Source of the DNA: Streptomyces sp. LaPpAH-108 | GTDB taxonomy: Bacteria; Actinomycetota; Actinomycetes; Streptomycetales; Streptomycetaceae | Assembly: GCF_000373625.1 (NCBI RefSeq) | Contig: NZ_KB891999.1 | Span: 277,194 to 341,193, forward strand | Direction of reading: 5' to 3' | DNA length: 64,000 nt | Part shown: in pieces, positions 33,757 to 41,326 of the stretch | How positions within the stretch are numbered: the first letter of the stretch is position 1 | Layout: each line of letters begins with the position of its first letter | Notes under the pieces: generated by a model | What the model was told of the DNA's origin: nothing | Databases searched by the model: none | The model's input: the letters and a program-made list of their open reading frames with translations, nothing else | Position numbers and translations under genes: made by a program

Positions 33757-35049
33757 ATGGACAGCTTCGAGGTGGACGCGGCACTGCAGGAGGCGCTCGA
33801 CCGCCTCACCCTGTTGAACCAGACCGGTGCCGTCCTGGCGAGCACCCTGGACGCGGTCGAGGGACTGCGCCGGGTGTGCCGGGTCCTCGTCCCGGCGCTG
33901 GCCGACTGGTGCGTCGCCGACGTCATGGACGAGGCGGGCAGGCTGGAGCGGGTCTGCGTCACCCACCACGACCCGGACACCCCGGTCGCGGGGCTCACGG
34001 GCGTGCTGCCCGCCGTACGCGAGGACTCCGCCGGGCCGTGGGCGCGGGTGCTGCGCGGTGCGGACGCGCTGCTGCTGTCCCCCGAGGAGTTCGCCCCCGA
34101 GAGCACCCCGAGCGACCCCTTGCACGCGGTCAACTCCGCCCTGTTCCGGCGCATGGGCGGGGCCTCCGGCGTCGTGGCGCCGCTGCGCGCCCGGCGTCGT
34201 ATTCTCGGCGCGCTGGCCCTGGGCCGCGGCCCGGAACGGCAGCCCCTGGGCGAAGAGGACCTGGATCTCGTGGAGGGCCTGGCGCACCGCGCCGCGCTGT
34301 ACGTCGACAACGCGCGCCTGCACGCCGAGGTGCAGAACATCGCCGAGCGGCTGCAGCGCTCCCTGCTGCCCACCCTGCCCGTGGTGGACGGCCTCCGGAT
34401 CGCCGCGCGCTACTCCCCCGCCACCGCCACCGCGCAGATCGGCGGGGACTGGTACGACAGTTTCGTGCTGCCCGGCGGCGACACCGCGCTGATCATCGGT
34501 GATGTGACGGGCCATGACCTCCAGGCCGCGGTGACGATGAGCCAGATCCGCAACATGCTCCGGGGCATCGCCTGCGACCGCCAGGAGCCGCCCGGACACA
34601 TCCTGCGCCGCCTGGACCTCGCCATCGCCGCCCTGAACCCCCACCAGACGGCGACCTGTGTGTACGCCCTGCTCAAGGGCCCCGGCCCCGACGGCCACTA
34701 CACCCTGGACTGGGCCCGGGCCGGACATCTGCCCCCGCTGCTGGTGACCGCCGCCGGTGACACCCGGTATCTGGAGGCCGCTCACGGGATGGTCCTCGGC
34801 GTCGACCCCGAGGCGCTGCGGACGAGCGCCACGAGCGCCCTGCCGCCCGGCGGCACCCTGCTGCTCTACACGGACGGTCTGGTGGAGCGGCGCGGCGAGC
34901 CCCTGGACCACAGCCTCACCCGGCTGCGCCAGCACGCGGCGGCCCTGGTCGGCCAGAGCCTGGACGTGCTGTGCGACGAGCTGATGGCGGGGATGGCACC
35001 GCACGGCAGCGACGACGTCGCGCTGATCGCCCTCCGCCTGCCGGTGTGA
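33757..35049 (+). CDS. GAF-domain PP2C (SpoIIE-type) serine phosphatase
   Basis: 430 residues. A GAF sensor (about 20-180) ends D-N-A-R-L-H-A-E-V, the usual linker. The SpoIIE/RsbU phosphatase domain (about 195-430) has G-G-D-W-Y-D, G-D-V-T-G-H-D, L-L-Y-T-D-G-L-V-E-R-R and D-D-V-A-L-I-A-L-R. The metal-binding aspartates are all present. It dephosphorylates anti-sigma antagonist proteins; the STAS protein at 26749 is a possible substrate by proximity only. Confidence 0.93.
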   Translation: MDSFEVDAALQEALDRLTLLNQTGAVLASTLDAVEGLRRVCRVLVPALADWCVADVMDEAGRLERVCVTHHDPDTPVAGLTGVLPAVREDSAGPWARVLRGADALLLSPEEFAPESTPSDPLHAVNSALFRRMGGASGVVAPLRARRRILGALALGRGPERQPLGEEDLDLVEGLAHRAALYVDNARLHAEVQNIAERLQRSLLPTLPVVDGLRIAARYSPATATAQIGGDWYDSFVLPGGDTALIIGDVTGHDLQAAVTMSQIRNMLRGIACDRQEPPGHILRRLDLAIAALNPHQTATCVYALLKGPGPDGHYTLDWARAGHLPPLLVTAAGDTRYLEAAHGMVLGVDPEALRTSATSALPPGGTLLLYTDGLVERRGEPLDHSLTRLRQHAAALVGQSLDVLCDELMAGMAPHGSDDVALIALRLPV

Positions 35050-35081
35050 GGCGGAGGGCGACCGGCGGACCGCGCGGACGG

Positions 35082-35131
35082 ACCGTCAGGCGTGGCGCGG
35101 CTTGTCACCGTCAGGCGTGGAGCAGCTTGTT
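35082..35131. repeat. 25-bp tandem duplication over a stop codon
   Basis: Units 35082-35106 and 35107-35131 match at 22 of 25 positions; both contain ACCGTCAGGCGTGG. The second unit includes the last codons and TGA of the 35111-35581 gene, so the gene's 3' end has been copied just beyond its stop. Confidence 0.75.
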
Positions 35132-35581
35132 GAAGAAGGTGCGGTACTGCTGGAGCGCCACGCGCAGGCCCTCCGTCTCGACCTCCTGGCCCCGGCTCCA
35201 CTGGGACTCGAGTTCCTTCTTGTGGTCGGCGAAGGTCTCGGCCAGGGACTGGATGACCTCGGCCACCAGCGCGTCGGCGGAATGGACCGCGTCCTTCGGG
35301 TCGTCCACGAACGTGCCCTGGATGCGCGTCCAGCGCTCGCGGTAGTCCTCCGCCTCCTTGGGCTCGATCAGCGGCTCGGCGTCGGGCTCGGGCGTCCGCT
35401 CGGCCTGCCCGCCGGGCGCCTGTCCCTCGGTCGTCCCGCGTCCGTCCCGTCCGTCCCGCGTGGCGGTGCCCTCGCCGGGATAGGCGGGCGGTGACTCGGG
35501 CGCGGCGCGCCGCTCGGGATGCGCCAGGTCCTCGGTGGTCAGTCCGGTGTCGGTGGGGTCGGTGTGGGTGTCGTGCGACAT
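35111..35581 (-). CDS. Conserved hypothetical protein (156 aa), paralogue of its neighbour
   Basis: The acidic, low-complexity N-terminal half (T, D, P, G-rich) is probably disordered. The C-terminal domain (about 80-155) reads Y-R-E-R-W-T-R-I-Q-G-T-F-V-D-D-P-K-D-A-V, then A-D-A-L-V-A-E-V-I, and ends Q-Y-R-T-F-F-N-K-L-L. The same layout occurs in 35615-36190. GGAAGGGAA precedes the ATG. Function unknown; a helical envelope- or stress-type protein is a guess. Confidence 0.75.
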   Translation of the reverse strand: MSHDTHTDPTDTGLTTEDLAHPERRAAPESPPAYPGEGTATRDGRDGRGTTEGQAPGGQAERTPEPDAEPLIEPKEAEDYRERWTRIQGTFVDDPKDAVHSADALVAEVIQSLAETFADHKKELESQWSRGQEVETEGLRVALQQYRTFFNKLLHA

Positions 35582-35614
35582 GGCGGGTTCCCTTCCTTGT
35601 CCTGGGGCGTGCGG

Positions 35615-36190
35615 TCAGGCCGCGTGCGGCGATCCCCCGCGCCGGTGCGTGCCGCCCGTGCCGCCGAGCAGTTCCTGGAACAGGGCGCGGTAGTGCACCA
35701 TGGCGCCGCGCAGTTCCTCGGTGGTCGCATCGCCCTGCTCGTTGCGCCGGCTGATGTCGTGGGCGGCGCGGTACTGCTCCAGGGTGTGCGCGTGGTCCAC
35801 GGAGAGGTCCTTGAGCCGCTGCTCGAACCCTTCCGTCGGATAGCCGCGGTCCCGCATCAGCTGGGTGACCAGCCGGTCGGCGTCCGTGACGCTGCGGTCC
35901 GGGTGGTCCACGAACTCCTGCTGGGCCTTGTCCCAGTCCTCGGCGTACCGCTCACGGGCGCCCGGGGGCAGCTCGCGGATGTCGAGATCCCGGTGCCGCT
36001 TCTCCCGGGAGTGCAGCTCGCGCTCGGCCGACAGCCTGCCGTCCCCGGAGCGTACGGCCCTGTCGTACTCGGGCCCGAAGCGCTCACGCAGCCTGCGGCG
36101 GCGCATCACGAATCCGACGATCAAGGCGATCAGCGCGAGGATGATCACGAGGGGGACGATGATGGCGATCAGCGTTTCAGTGGTGGACAT
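35615..36190 (-). CDS. Membrane-anchored hypothetical protein with the same domain
   Basis: 191 residues. An N-terminal transmembrane helix (L-I-A-I-I-V-P-L-V-I-I-L-A-L-I-A-L-I-V-G) is followed by R-R-R-R-L-R-E-R-F-G-P-E-Y. The shared domain (about 85-175) has Y-A-E-D-W-D-K-A-Q-Q-E-F-V-D-H-P-D-R-S-V and A-D-R-L-V-T-Q-L-M, ending Y-R-A-L-F-Q-E-L-L. It lies upstream of the soluble paralogue with 33 bp between, so is probably one operon. A 13-bp tandem repeat, TGAGTCCTTCGAC (36203-36228), lies in its promoter region. Confidence 0.8.
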   Translation of the reverse strand: MSTTETLIAIIVPLVIILALIALIVGFVMRRRRLRERFGPEYDRAVRSGDGRLSAERELHSREKRHRDLDIRELPPGARERYAEDWDKAQQEFVDHPDRSVTDADRLVTQLMRDRGYPTEGFEQRLKDLSVDHAHTLEQYRAAHDISRRNEQGDATTEELRGAMVHYRALFQELLGGTGGTHRRGGSPHAA

Positions 36191-36394
36191 GGGACCTCCC
36201 CATGAGTCCTTCGACTGAGTCCTTCGACGAGTCCGGTCCGGTGACGGGGTTCCTCGTTCTCCCTCCGCCTGCCCCCGGCCTGTCGACACACACCTGCGGG
36301 CGGCGAGGTGCGGCGCGGGGGTGATTGCGCGAGGTCCATCCGGGTACGCGGGGCGCGACGGGGCTCCGTCCCACCGCGACCGCGGGAGACTCTC

Positions 36395-36751
36395 ATGCGG
36401 CAACGGCATTCCCCCGAGAACCCGGCAGGCGTTCCGCGCTCGCGTTCCGGGCTGGTCGGCCGCCGCTGGGAGCGCACCGGCACCGAGCCGGTCAGGGCGC
36501 GCAGCGCGCTCAAGCTGCGGCTGGTGCTCAGCGCGATCGGCGTCCTCGCCTTCCTGTTCGGCACGGTCGTCTTCGCCGTGTGGGCGAGCAAGTCCACACC
36601 GCTCAGCAATCCGAGCGCGCTGGAGCTGAGCGTGCTGGCCGCCATCTGCGCCTTCTTCGCCCTGCTCGGACTCGTGGACCTCGTGGTCGTCCTGCGGCGC
36701 CGCGCGCGGGAGCGGGACAGTTGGCCCCCGGAGGAGGACGAGCCGCTGTGA
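36395..36751 (+). CDS. Small two-helix membrane protein (DUF6343-like)
   Basis: 118 residues. A basic N-terminus with R-T-G-T-E-P-V-R-A-R-S-A-L-K-L-R-L precedes two transmembrane helices (L-S-A-I-G-V-L-A-F-L-F-G-T-V and L-S-V-L-A-A-I-C-A-F-F-A-L-L-G-L-V-D). The E-P-V-x-A-R-S-x-L block is what I recall for DUF6343 in Streptomyces. Function unknown. Confidence 0.75.
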   Translation: MRQRHSPENPAGVPRSRSGLVGRRWERTGTEPVRARSALKLRLVLSAIGVLAFLFGTVVFAVWASKSTPLSNPSALELSVLAAICAFFALLGLVDLVVVLRRRARERDSWPPEEDEPL

Positions 36752-36771
36752 CCGGGGCGCGGCGGGCGCAC

Positions 36772-36802
36772 GCGACGGCCCTCAGAACCTGAAGGCCGTC
36801 GC
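36772..36802. terminator. Hairpin between convergent genes
   Basis: GCGACGGCC (36772-36780) and GGCCGTCGC (36794-36802) are perfectly complementary. The second arm overlaps the last codons of the convergent gene. Confidence 0.55.
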
Positions 36803-37057
36803 CAGCGCCGCGACGACGGTGACCAGGGACGCGAAGGGCACCATCACGAGCCGCACCAGCTCCGCCAGACGCGTGAGGCCGCACCGGCGGCAGCCCGGAT
36901 GCGGCGCGGGCGGTGGCGGTCCGACGTCCCACCCGTGCCCCGGGAGCAGGAGCACCCGGCACCAGGGGCAGTCGTCGTCACGGTCGTCGAGCCGGAACCA
37001 GTGGACCTCGCCGGGCGGTCGGCGGTCGCTTCCCTGTCTGTGCGCGCCGTCCCTCAT
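36782..37057 (-). CDS. Hypothetical protein with two CxxC pairs and a C-terminal membrane helix
   Basis: 91 residues. C-P-W-C and C-R-R-C pairs about 30 residues apart suggest a zinc ribbon. A hydrophobic C-terminus follows (L-V-R-L-V-M-V-P-F-A-S-L-V-T-V-V-A-A-L-A). Start spacing to the nearest GAGG is short, so the true start is uncertain. No family recognised. Confidence 0.5.
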   Translation of the reverse strand: MRDGAHRQGSDRRPPGEVHWFRLDDRDDDCPWCRVLLLPGHGWDVGPPPPAPHPGCRRCGLTRLAELVRLVMVPFASLVTVVAALATAFRF

Positions 37058-37196
37058 ACCTCACGTAACGGCAATGCCCTGGGGAAAGGTTGCGGTTCCT
37101 GTCAACTCGGTGCTGGAGGCCCACCGCAGCAGCACCGCCCCCACCCGTGGCGGCGAGTCCCCTCGACGGCCCGCCAGGCGCTGTCGTCGACGGGGC

Positions 37197-37850
37197 TCAT
37201 GAGGGCCACTGGTCGCAGTACTCGATGTGGATCTCGCGGGCGTCACCGAGGATGCCGTCGTTCGAGTGCAGTTCCGTGCAGAAGTGCGGGTGGCCGGGGT
37301 GGACCGGGATGTGTCCCGGCCCCTTGCGGGCGACGTCGAGGAAGTGCCGCGCGGTCTCCCGGAAGACCTTCGCGCTGCCGGTCATGAACAGCGTCTCGGC
37401 ATGGAGGTGCTGGTGGAACAGGTCGCGGTTCTCCCGGTGGTGACGGGTCGCGGGGTCGGTCACCTCGCCGTCGCCCTGTTCCGCCTCGGGCAGGCTCACG
37501 GTCTGGGGACGACCGGGACCGAGCCGACCGCGCACCCGCTTCCAGTGCGAGGGCGCGAACTGGAGCGAATGGTGCAGGAGCACGAGATCGAGCCGGGAGC
37601 CCGCGTCGTCCGGCACCTCCCGGACCGGCATGCGGTTGGCCCGCAGGGGCACATGGATCAGCGAACGCGGCGAGCGCGCCGCGAGCATCCACAGCCCGGC
37701 GATGCCCCGGGCGGCGTCCTGGTCGACGTAGGCGTCCAGATGCCGGTCGTGATCGATGAGCACCGCACGGGACAACGGCCCGGCAGGCCGGACGACTCTG
37801 AACTCGTCGGCTCCCAGACGCGCCCGGTGGACGACGACGGGCAGCTTCAT
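37197..37850 (-). CDS. Conserved hypothetical protein (217 aa)
   Basis: GGAGAAG precedes ATG 37850. The protein is rich in H, R and D, with R-P-x-G-P-L-S-R-A-V-L-I-D-H-D-R-H-L-D near the start. The histidine-rich middle is N-R-D-L-F-H-Q-H-L-H-A-E-T-L-F-M-T-G-S. The end is H-P-G-H-P-H-F-C-T-E-L-H-S-N-D-G. It is soluble, has no signal peptide and shows consistent codon bias. I do not recognise the family. Confidence 0.7.
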   Translation of the reverse strand: MKLPVVVHRARLGADEFRVVRPAGPLSRAVLIDHDRHLDAYVDQDAARGIAGLWMLAARSPRSLIHVPLRANRMPVREVPDDAGSRLDLVLLHHSLQFAPSHWKRVRGRLGPGRPQTVSLPEAEQGDGEVTDPATRHHRENRDLFHQHLHAETLFMTGSAKVFRETARHFLDVARKGPGHIPVHPGHPHFCTELHSNDGILGDAREIHIEYCDQWPS

Positions 37851-37958
37851 GACTTCTCCGTAGCGGTGCGGCGGCCGGCTTCGTGCCCGCTCAGGATGAC
37901 CCACCGCCGGTGAGCCACGGACGCGACCGCCGGGCCGACCGCGCGGACCGACCCCCCG

Positions 37959-38399
37959 TCAGGCCCGCAGCGTCGCCCACACCGCGTTCCCACCAGTCAG
38001 CCGCGAGCGGTCCACCCCCCAGGCGTCCGCCAGCTGCTCGACAAGGAGCAGTCCCCGTCCGCTCTCGTCGTCGGCGCCCGGCTCGCAGCGGCTCAGGCGC
38101 TGCCCTGAGTAGTCATGGTCGTGCACCTCGACGCGGAGACACCCCGCGGAGACGAGCCCCAGGCCGCACAGGATGCGCACGCTCGGCGTGTGCCGCACGG
38201 CGTTGGTGGTCAGCTCGGAGACGAGCAGTACCGCGTCCGCGCACAGCTCGTCGGACAGCCCCCAGCCGTCGATCCGCGTCCTCACACAGCGCCGGGCGAC
38301 CCGGACGCTGGAGCGGTGCGAGGGTAATTCGATCCAGTGCGCCTGGTCCGGGTCGGCGACGTCCAACAGATCGGGAGAGGAAGTCGTGTGGGGGGACAC
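37959..38399 (-). CDS. HATPase_c serine-kinase-like ATP-binding regulatory protein
   Basis: 146 residues. The GHKL fold is of the RsbW/anti-sigma type: A-V-L-L-V-S-E-L-T-T-N-A-V-R-H-T is the N box and G-R-G-L-L-L-V-E-Q-L-A-D-A-W-G-V the G2 region. Such proteins often neighbour Scr1/WhiJ-like HTH and DUF397 genes in Streptomyces. It is divergent from that cassette here, with 236 bp between. Confidence 0.88.
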   Translation of the reverse strand: MSPHTTSSPDLLDVADPDQAHWIELPSHRSSVRVARRCVRTRIDGWGLSDELCADAVLLVSELTTNAVRHTPSVRILCGLGLVSAGCLRVEVHDHDYSGQRLSRCEPGADDESGRGLLLVEQLADAWGVDRSRLTGGNAVWATLRA

Positions 38400-38593
38400 G
38401 GTGGTTGCCTTCCGTCGGACGGACTCGGTCGGCAGAGGGCAAGGTGATCAACTTGCCTTCGGGGATGCGACGTTGACCGTGATCGAGACTGCGATTCACT
38501 CAAATAACTATGCTCGCATCGGAGTTCACCCTGCAACCGGCTCCCTGATAATTTCAGAAAGCCGGGTATCCCTCTGGTTGCATCATCAAGTGC

Positions 38594-38617
38594 CTGTCAC
38601 ACTCATGCTGGTGACAG
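38594..38617. promoter_or_regulatory. Inverted repeat before the HTH gene, putative operator
   Basis: CTGTCAC (38594-38600) and GTGACAG (38611-38617) form a perfect 7-10-7 repeat. It ends 18 bp before GTG 38636 and 6 bp before AGGAGG (38624-38629). A position next to the start suggests autorepression by the HTH protein. The upstream 100 bp is AT-richer than average. Confidence 0.5.
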
Positions 38618-38635
38618 AGCGTCAGGAGGTTGGGC

Positions 38636-39511
38636 GTGAGTGAAGGGCGTGCGAACGCGGGCGGCACCAGTGCGCCCACCGTCCTGCGCATGATCCTGGG
38701 ACGGCAGCTCCAGGACCGGCGCCAGGAGGCGGGCGTGTCCCTGGAGGACGCCGCGCGGGCGCTCAGGGTCACGCCCCTGACCATCCGCCGCCTGGAGAAG
38801 GCGGACGTGGCGCTCAAGCCGCTCTACGTCGAGAAACTGCTGGAGACGTACGGCGCCGACGCGCAGGAGATCGCCGAGTTCGTCGCCTTCGCCGACCGCG
38901 CCAACCAGCCCGGCTGGTGGCACACCTACCGCGACGTGCTGCCCAGCTGGTTCAGCGCGTACGTGAGCCTGGAGACCGGCGCGCGAACCCTGCGCACCTA
39001 CGAGCCGCACTACGTCACGGGCCTGCTGCAGACCCACCGCTACGCACGCGCCGTACTCGCGGGCGGCTTCCCCAACGACAACGACGAGGACCTGGAGCGC
39101 CGTGTGGGGCTCCGGCTGCGCCGCCAGGCCCTGCTGGAGAAGCCCGAGGCGCCCACGCTGTGGGTCGTCATGGAGGAGGCCGTACTGCACCGGGTGGTCG
39201 GCGGCGCCGAGGTGATGCGCGAGCAGATAGACCGGCTCCTGGAGGTCTCGGAGCTGGACCACGTCAGCGTGGACATCGTGCCGTTCACCGCCGGGGCCCA
39301 CGTGGGCGCGTGCGCCCCGTTCACCTACTTCCGCTTCGAGGAACCCGAGCTTCCGGACGTCGTGTACAGCGAGATCCTCTCCGGCGCGATGTACCTCGAC
39401 CAGCGTGCCGAGGTCGTCGCCCATCTGGAGGCGCACAACCGCATGTCCCTGCTGACCTCCGACACGCAGAGCAGGGCGCTCCTGAACCGCATGCGCAAGG
39501 AGTACTCATGA
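38636..39511 (+). CDS. XRE-family HTH regulator with DUF5753 (Scr1/WhiJ-like)
   Basis: 291 residues. The HTH (about 15-80) reads L-G-R-Q-L-Q-D-R-R-Q-E-A-G-V-S-L-E-D-A-A. The DUF5753 domain (about 110-285) contains Y-E-P-H-Y-V-T-G-L-L-Q-T and V-V-M-E-E-A-V-L-H-R. AGGAGG lies 6 nt before GTG 38636. It is coupled to the DUF397 gene by ATGA overlap. Pairs of this kind act as regulator/antagonist modules in Streptomyces development (WhiJ, Scr1-Scr2). Confidence 0.92.
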   Translation: MSEGRANAGGTSAPTVLRMILGRQLQDRRQEAGVSLEDAARALRVTPLTIRRLEKADVALKPLYVEKLLETYGADAQEIAEFVAFADRANQPGWWHTYRDVLPSWFSAYVSLETGARTLRTYEPHYVTGLLQTHRYARAVLAGGFPNDNDEDLERRVGLRLRRQALLEKPEAPTLWVVMEEAVLHRVVGGAEVMREQIDRLLEVSELDHVSVDIVPFTAGAHVGACAPFTYFRFEEPELPDVVYSEILSGAMYLDQRAEVVAHLEAHNRMSLLTSDTQSRALLNRMRKEYS

Positions 39512-39759
39512 CCGCCAGCAACGCCAGTTTCTACAACGGAATGCCCGCGTCGGACCTCGGTGAGCAGGGCTGGGAGTCCCCCTGGAGCGGCCCCAACGGA
39601 GGTCAGTGCGTGCAGACGAAGCAGCTCGCGGACGGCCGGGTCGCGCTGCGGCAGTCGACCGATCCCGCAGGACCCGCCCTCATCTACACCCCCGAGGAGA
39701 TCACCGCGTTCGTCGCGGGGGTCAAGCGGGGCCTGGCCGACCATCTGACCACCGGCTGA
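39508..39759 (+). CDS. DUF397 small protein
   Basis: 83 residues. Family hallmarks are W-S-G-P-N-G-G-Q-C-V-Q, V-A-L-R-Q-S-T-D-P-A-G-P-A-L and E-I-T-A-F-V-A-G-V-K. Its start overlaps the stop of the HTH gene by 4 nt. It is predicted to bind and antagonise that regulator. Confidence 0.92.
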   Translation: MTASNASFYNGMPASDLGEQGWESPWSGPNGGQCVQTKQLADGRVALRQSTDPAGPALIYTPEEITAFVAGVKRGLADHLTTG

Positions 39760-39811
39760 CTTCATCCCCCCACGCACACGCACGTACCGGAACTGATCGA
39801 AAAGGAAGAGG

Positions 39812-40618
39812 ATGACCAACTCACACGCGGCGCGGGACATCGACACCAGCAGGCCCCACTCTGCCCGCATGTACGACTACTACCTCGGCGGCAAGGACCA
39901 CTTCGAGGTGGACAAGCAGGCCGCCGAGAACGTGGCGTCGGCCTACCCGGGCATCTTCACCTGCGCTCGCGAGAACCGCGCCTTCATGCACCGCGCCACC
40001 CGTGTCCTCGCCCGCGAGCACGGCATCCGGCAGTGGCTCGACATCGGCACCGGCATCCCCACCGAGCCCAACCTGCACCAGGTGGCCCAGTCCGTGGTCC
40101 CCGACGCGCGGGTGGCGTACGCCGACAACGACCCGCTGGTCCTGAAGTACGCCGAGCGTCTGATGCGCAGCACGGCGGAGGGCCGTACCACCTACATCGA
40201 GGCGGACGTCAACGACCCGCAGTCGCTGCTGGACGCGCCCGAGCTGGCCGACGTGCTGGACTTCGGCCGCCCGATCGCGCTGTCCCTCAACGCCCTGATG
40301 CACTTCGTCCCGGACGCCCAGGACCCGTACGGCATCGTCGGCCGCCTCCTGGACGTGCTCCCCTCCGGCAGCGCGCTCGCCCTGAGCCACTGCACCCCCG
40401 ACTTCGACCCGGAGACCTGGCAGAAGGTCACCGACATCTACAACAACGCGGGAACCCCGGTCCAGTTCCGCTCCCGCGAGGCCGTCGCCCGCTTCTTCGA
40501 CGGCCTCGACCTCCTCGACCCGGGCATCACCGTCGGCCACCGCTGGCGCCCCGACACGGAGCCCACGTCCACCGACGCGGAGGTCAGCCTGTGGACCGGG
40601 GTGGGCATCAAGCGGTGA
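39812..40618 (+). CDS. SAM-dependent methyltransferase, DUF574 family (second copy)
   Basis: 268 residues. M-Y-D-Y-Y-L-G-G-K-D-H-F-E-V-D is the family opener. W-L-D-I-G-T-G-I-P-T, then Y-A-D-N-D-P-L-V and E-A-D-V-N-D-P follow. GGAAGAGG precedes ATG. It lies 52 bp after DUF397, so probably shares the cassette promoter. Substrate unknown; it is a paralogue of 15240-16049. Confidence 0.9.
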   Translation: MTNSHAARDIDTSRPHSARMYDYYLGGKDHFEVDKQAAENVASAYPGIFTCARENRAFMHRATRVLAREHGIRQWLDIGTGIPTEPNLHQVAQSVVPDARVAYADNDPLVLKYAERLMRSTAEGRTTYIEADVNDPQSLLDAPELADVLDFGRPIALSLNALMHFVPDAQDPYGIVGRLLDVLPSGSALALSHCTPDFDPETWQKVTDIYNNAGTPVQFRSREAVARFFDGLDLLDPGITVGHRWRPDTEPTSTDAEVSLWTGVGIKR

Positions 40619-40627
40619 CCCGGGCGC

Positions 40628-41068
40628 TCACAGCGCCCACTCCGCCCGGTATCCGGGGCGGTCCGCGTAGACGGCGGCCGTGCGCAGCAGGGCGCGGTGC
40701 AGGCCGTGGGCGCGGTTGTCCCACTGCTGGAAGGCGAGGGTGCCGGGCGGGTGTTCGTCGCGTTTGCGCAGGGCCCGGGCGAGGTCGCCGATGACGGCGC
40801 GCACGGAGCGGATGTGGCGCAGGACGCGGTCGGGGTCGTGGCGGGCGATGTGCGGGGCGACGCCGGGGCCGTGCGGGGCGATCATGATGCCGCGGCGGGA
40901 GGTGCGGGGGACCTCCTCGGACGCGGAGGGGCCGGGGGCCCAGCCGAGGACGGCGCCGCCGAACTCCTCGTCCACGTACCAGGTCGCCGAGACATGGGCG
41001 CAGGCGCGGCAGGCGGCGCGCTCGTCCTCGTCGAGCCGGTCGGCCAGCCACCGTACGAGGTCATCCAT
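40628..41068 (-). CDS. DUF6221-family hypothetical protein
   Basis: 146 residues. M-D-D-L-V-R-W-L-A-D-R-L-D-E-D-E, H-I-A-R-H-D-P-D-R-V-L-R and V-Y-A-D-R-P-G-Y-R-A-E-W match the DUF6221 pattern I recall, with an insertion in the middle. It is convergent with the methyltransferase (9 bp apart). Its start overlaps the stop of a small upstream ORF. Function unknown. Confidence 0.78.
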   Translation of the reverse strand: MDDLVRWLADRLDEDERAACRACAHVSATWYVDEEFGGAVLGWAPGPSASEEVPRTSRRGIMIAPHGPGVAPHIARHDPDRVLRHIRSVRAVIGDLARALRKRDEHPPGTLAFQQWDNRAHGLHRALLRTAAVYADRPGYRAEWAL

Positions 41069-41249
41069 CACAGGCGTCCAACGGCCTGTGTCCAAGCGGC
41101 ACTTCGCCACCGCCCCGCTCATGCGCGAGGGGCTGCCGGGCCGTCCACACGGCGGCGGCGCCGGGTGCCGTCCTGCCCTTGTGGAGGGCGGGCACGTCCT
41201 CGAAGGCGGACGACAACAGCTCGGTGAGGGGGGATTCCTCCGCGGCCAC
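41061..41249 (-). CDS. Small ORF (62 aa) overlapping the DUF6221 start
   Basis: GTG 41249 is preceded by GGGAGG at 4 nt. The protein begins A-A-E-E-S-P-L-T-E-L-L-S-S-A-F-E-D-V-P-A-L-H-K. It ends L-D-A-C-D-G with TGA overlapping the next ATG by 8 nt, which suggests translational coupling. No family recognised. Confidence 0.45.
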   Translation of the reverse strand: MAAEESPLTELLSSAFEDVPALHKGRTAPGAAAVWTARQPLAHERGGGEVPLGHRPLDACDG

Positions 41250-41326
41250 AACGCCTCCCGTGGTGATGCCCGTCGCGGCGGTGCCACGGCCGTGGTGCTG
41301 CGCCGTGGCACCGCCCGAGCGCGGTC

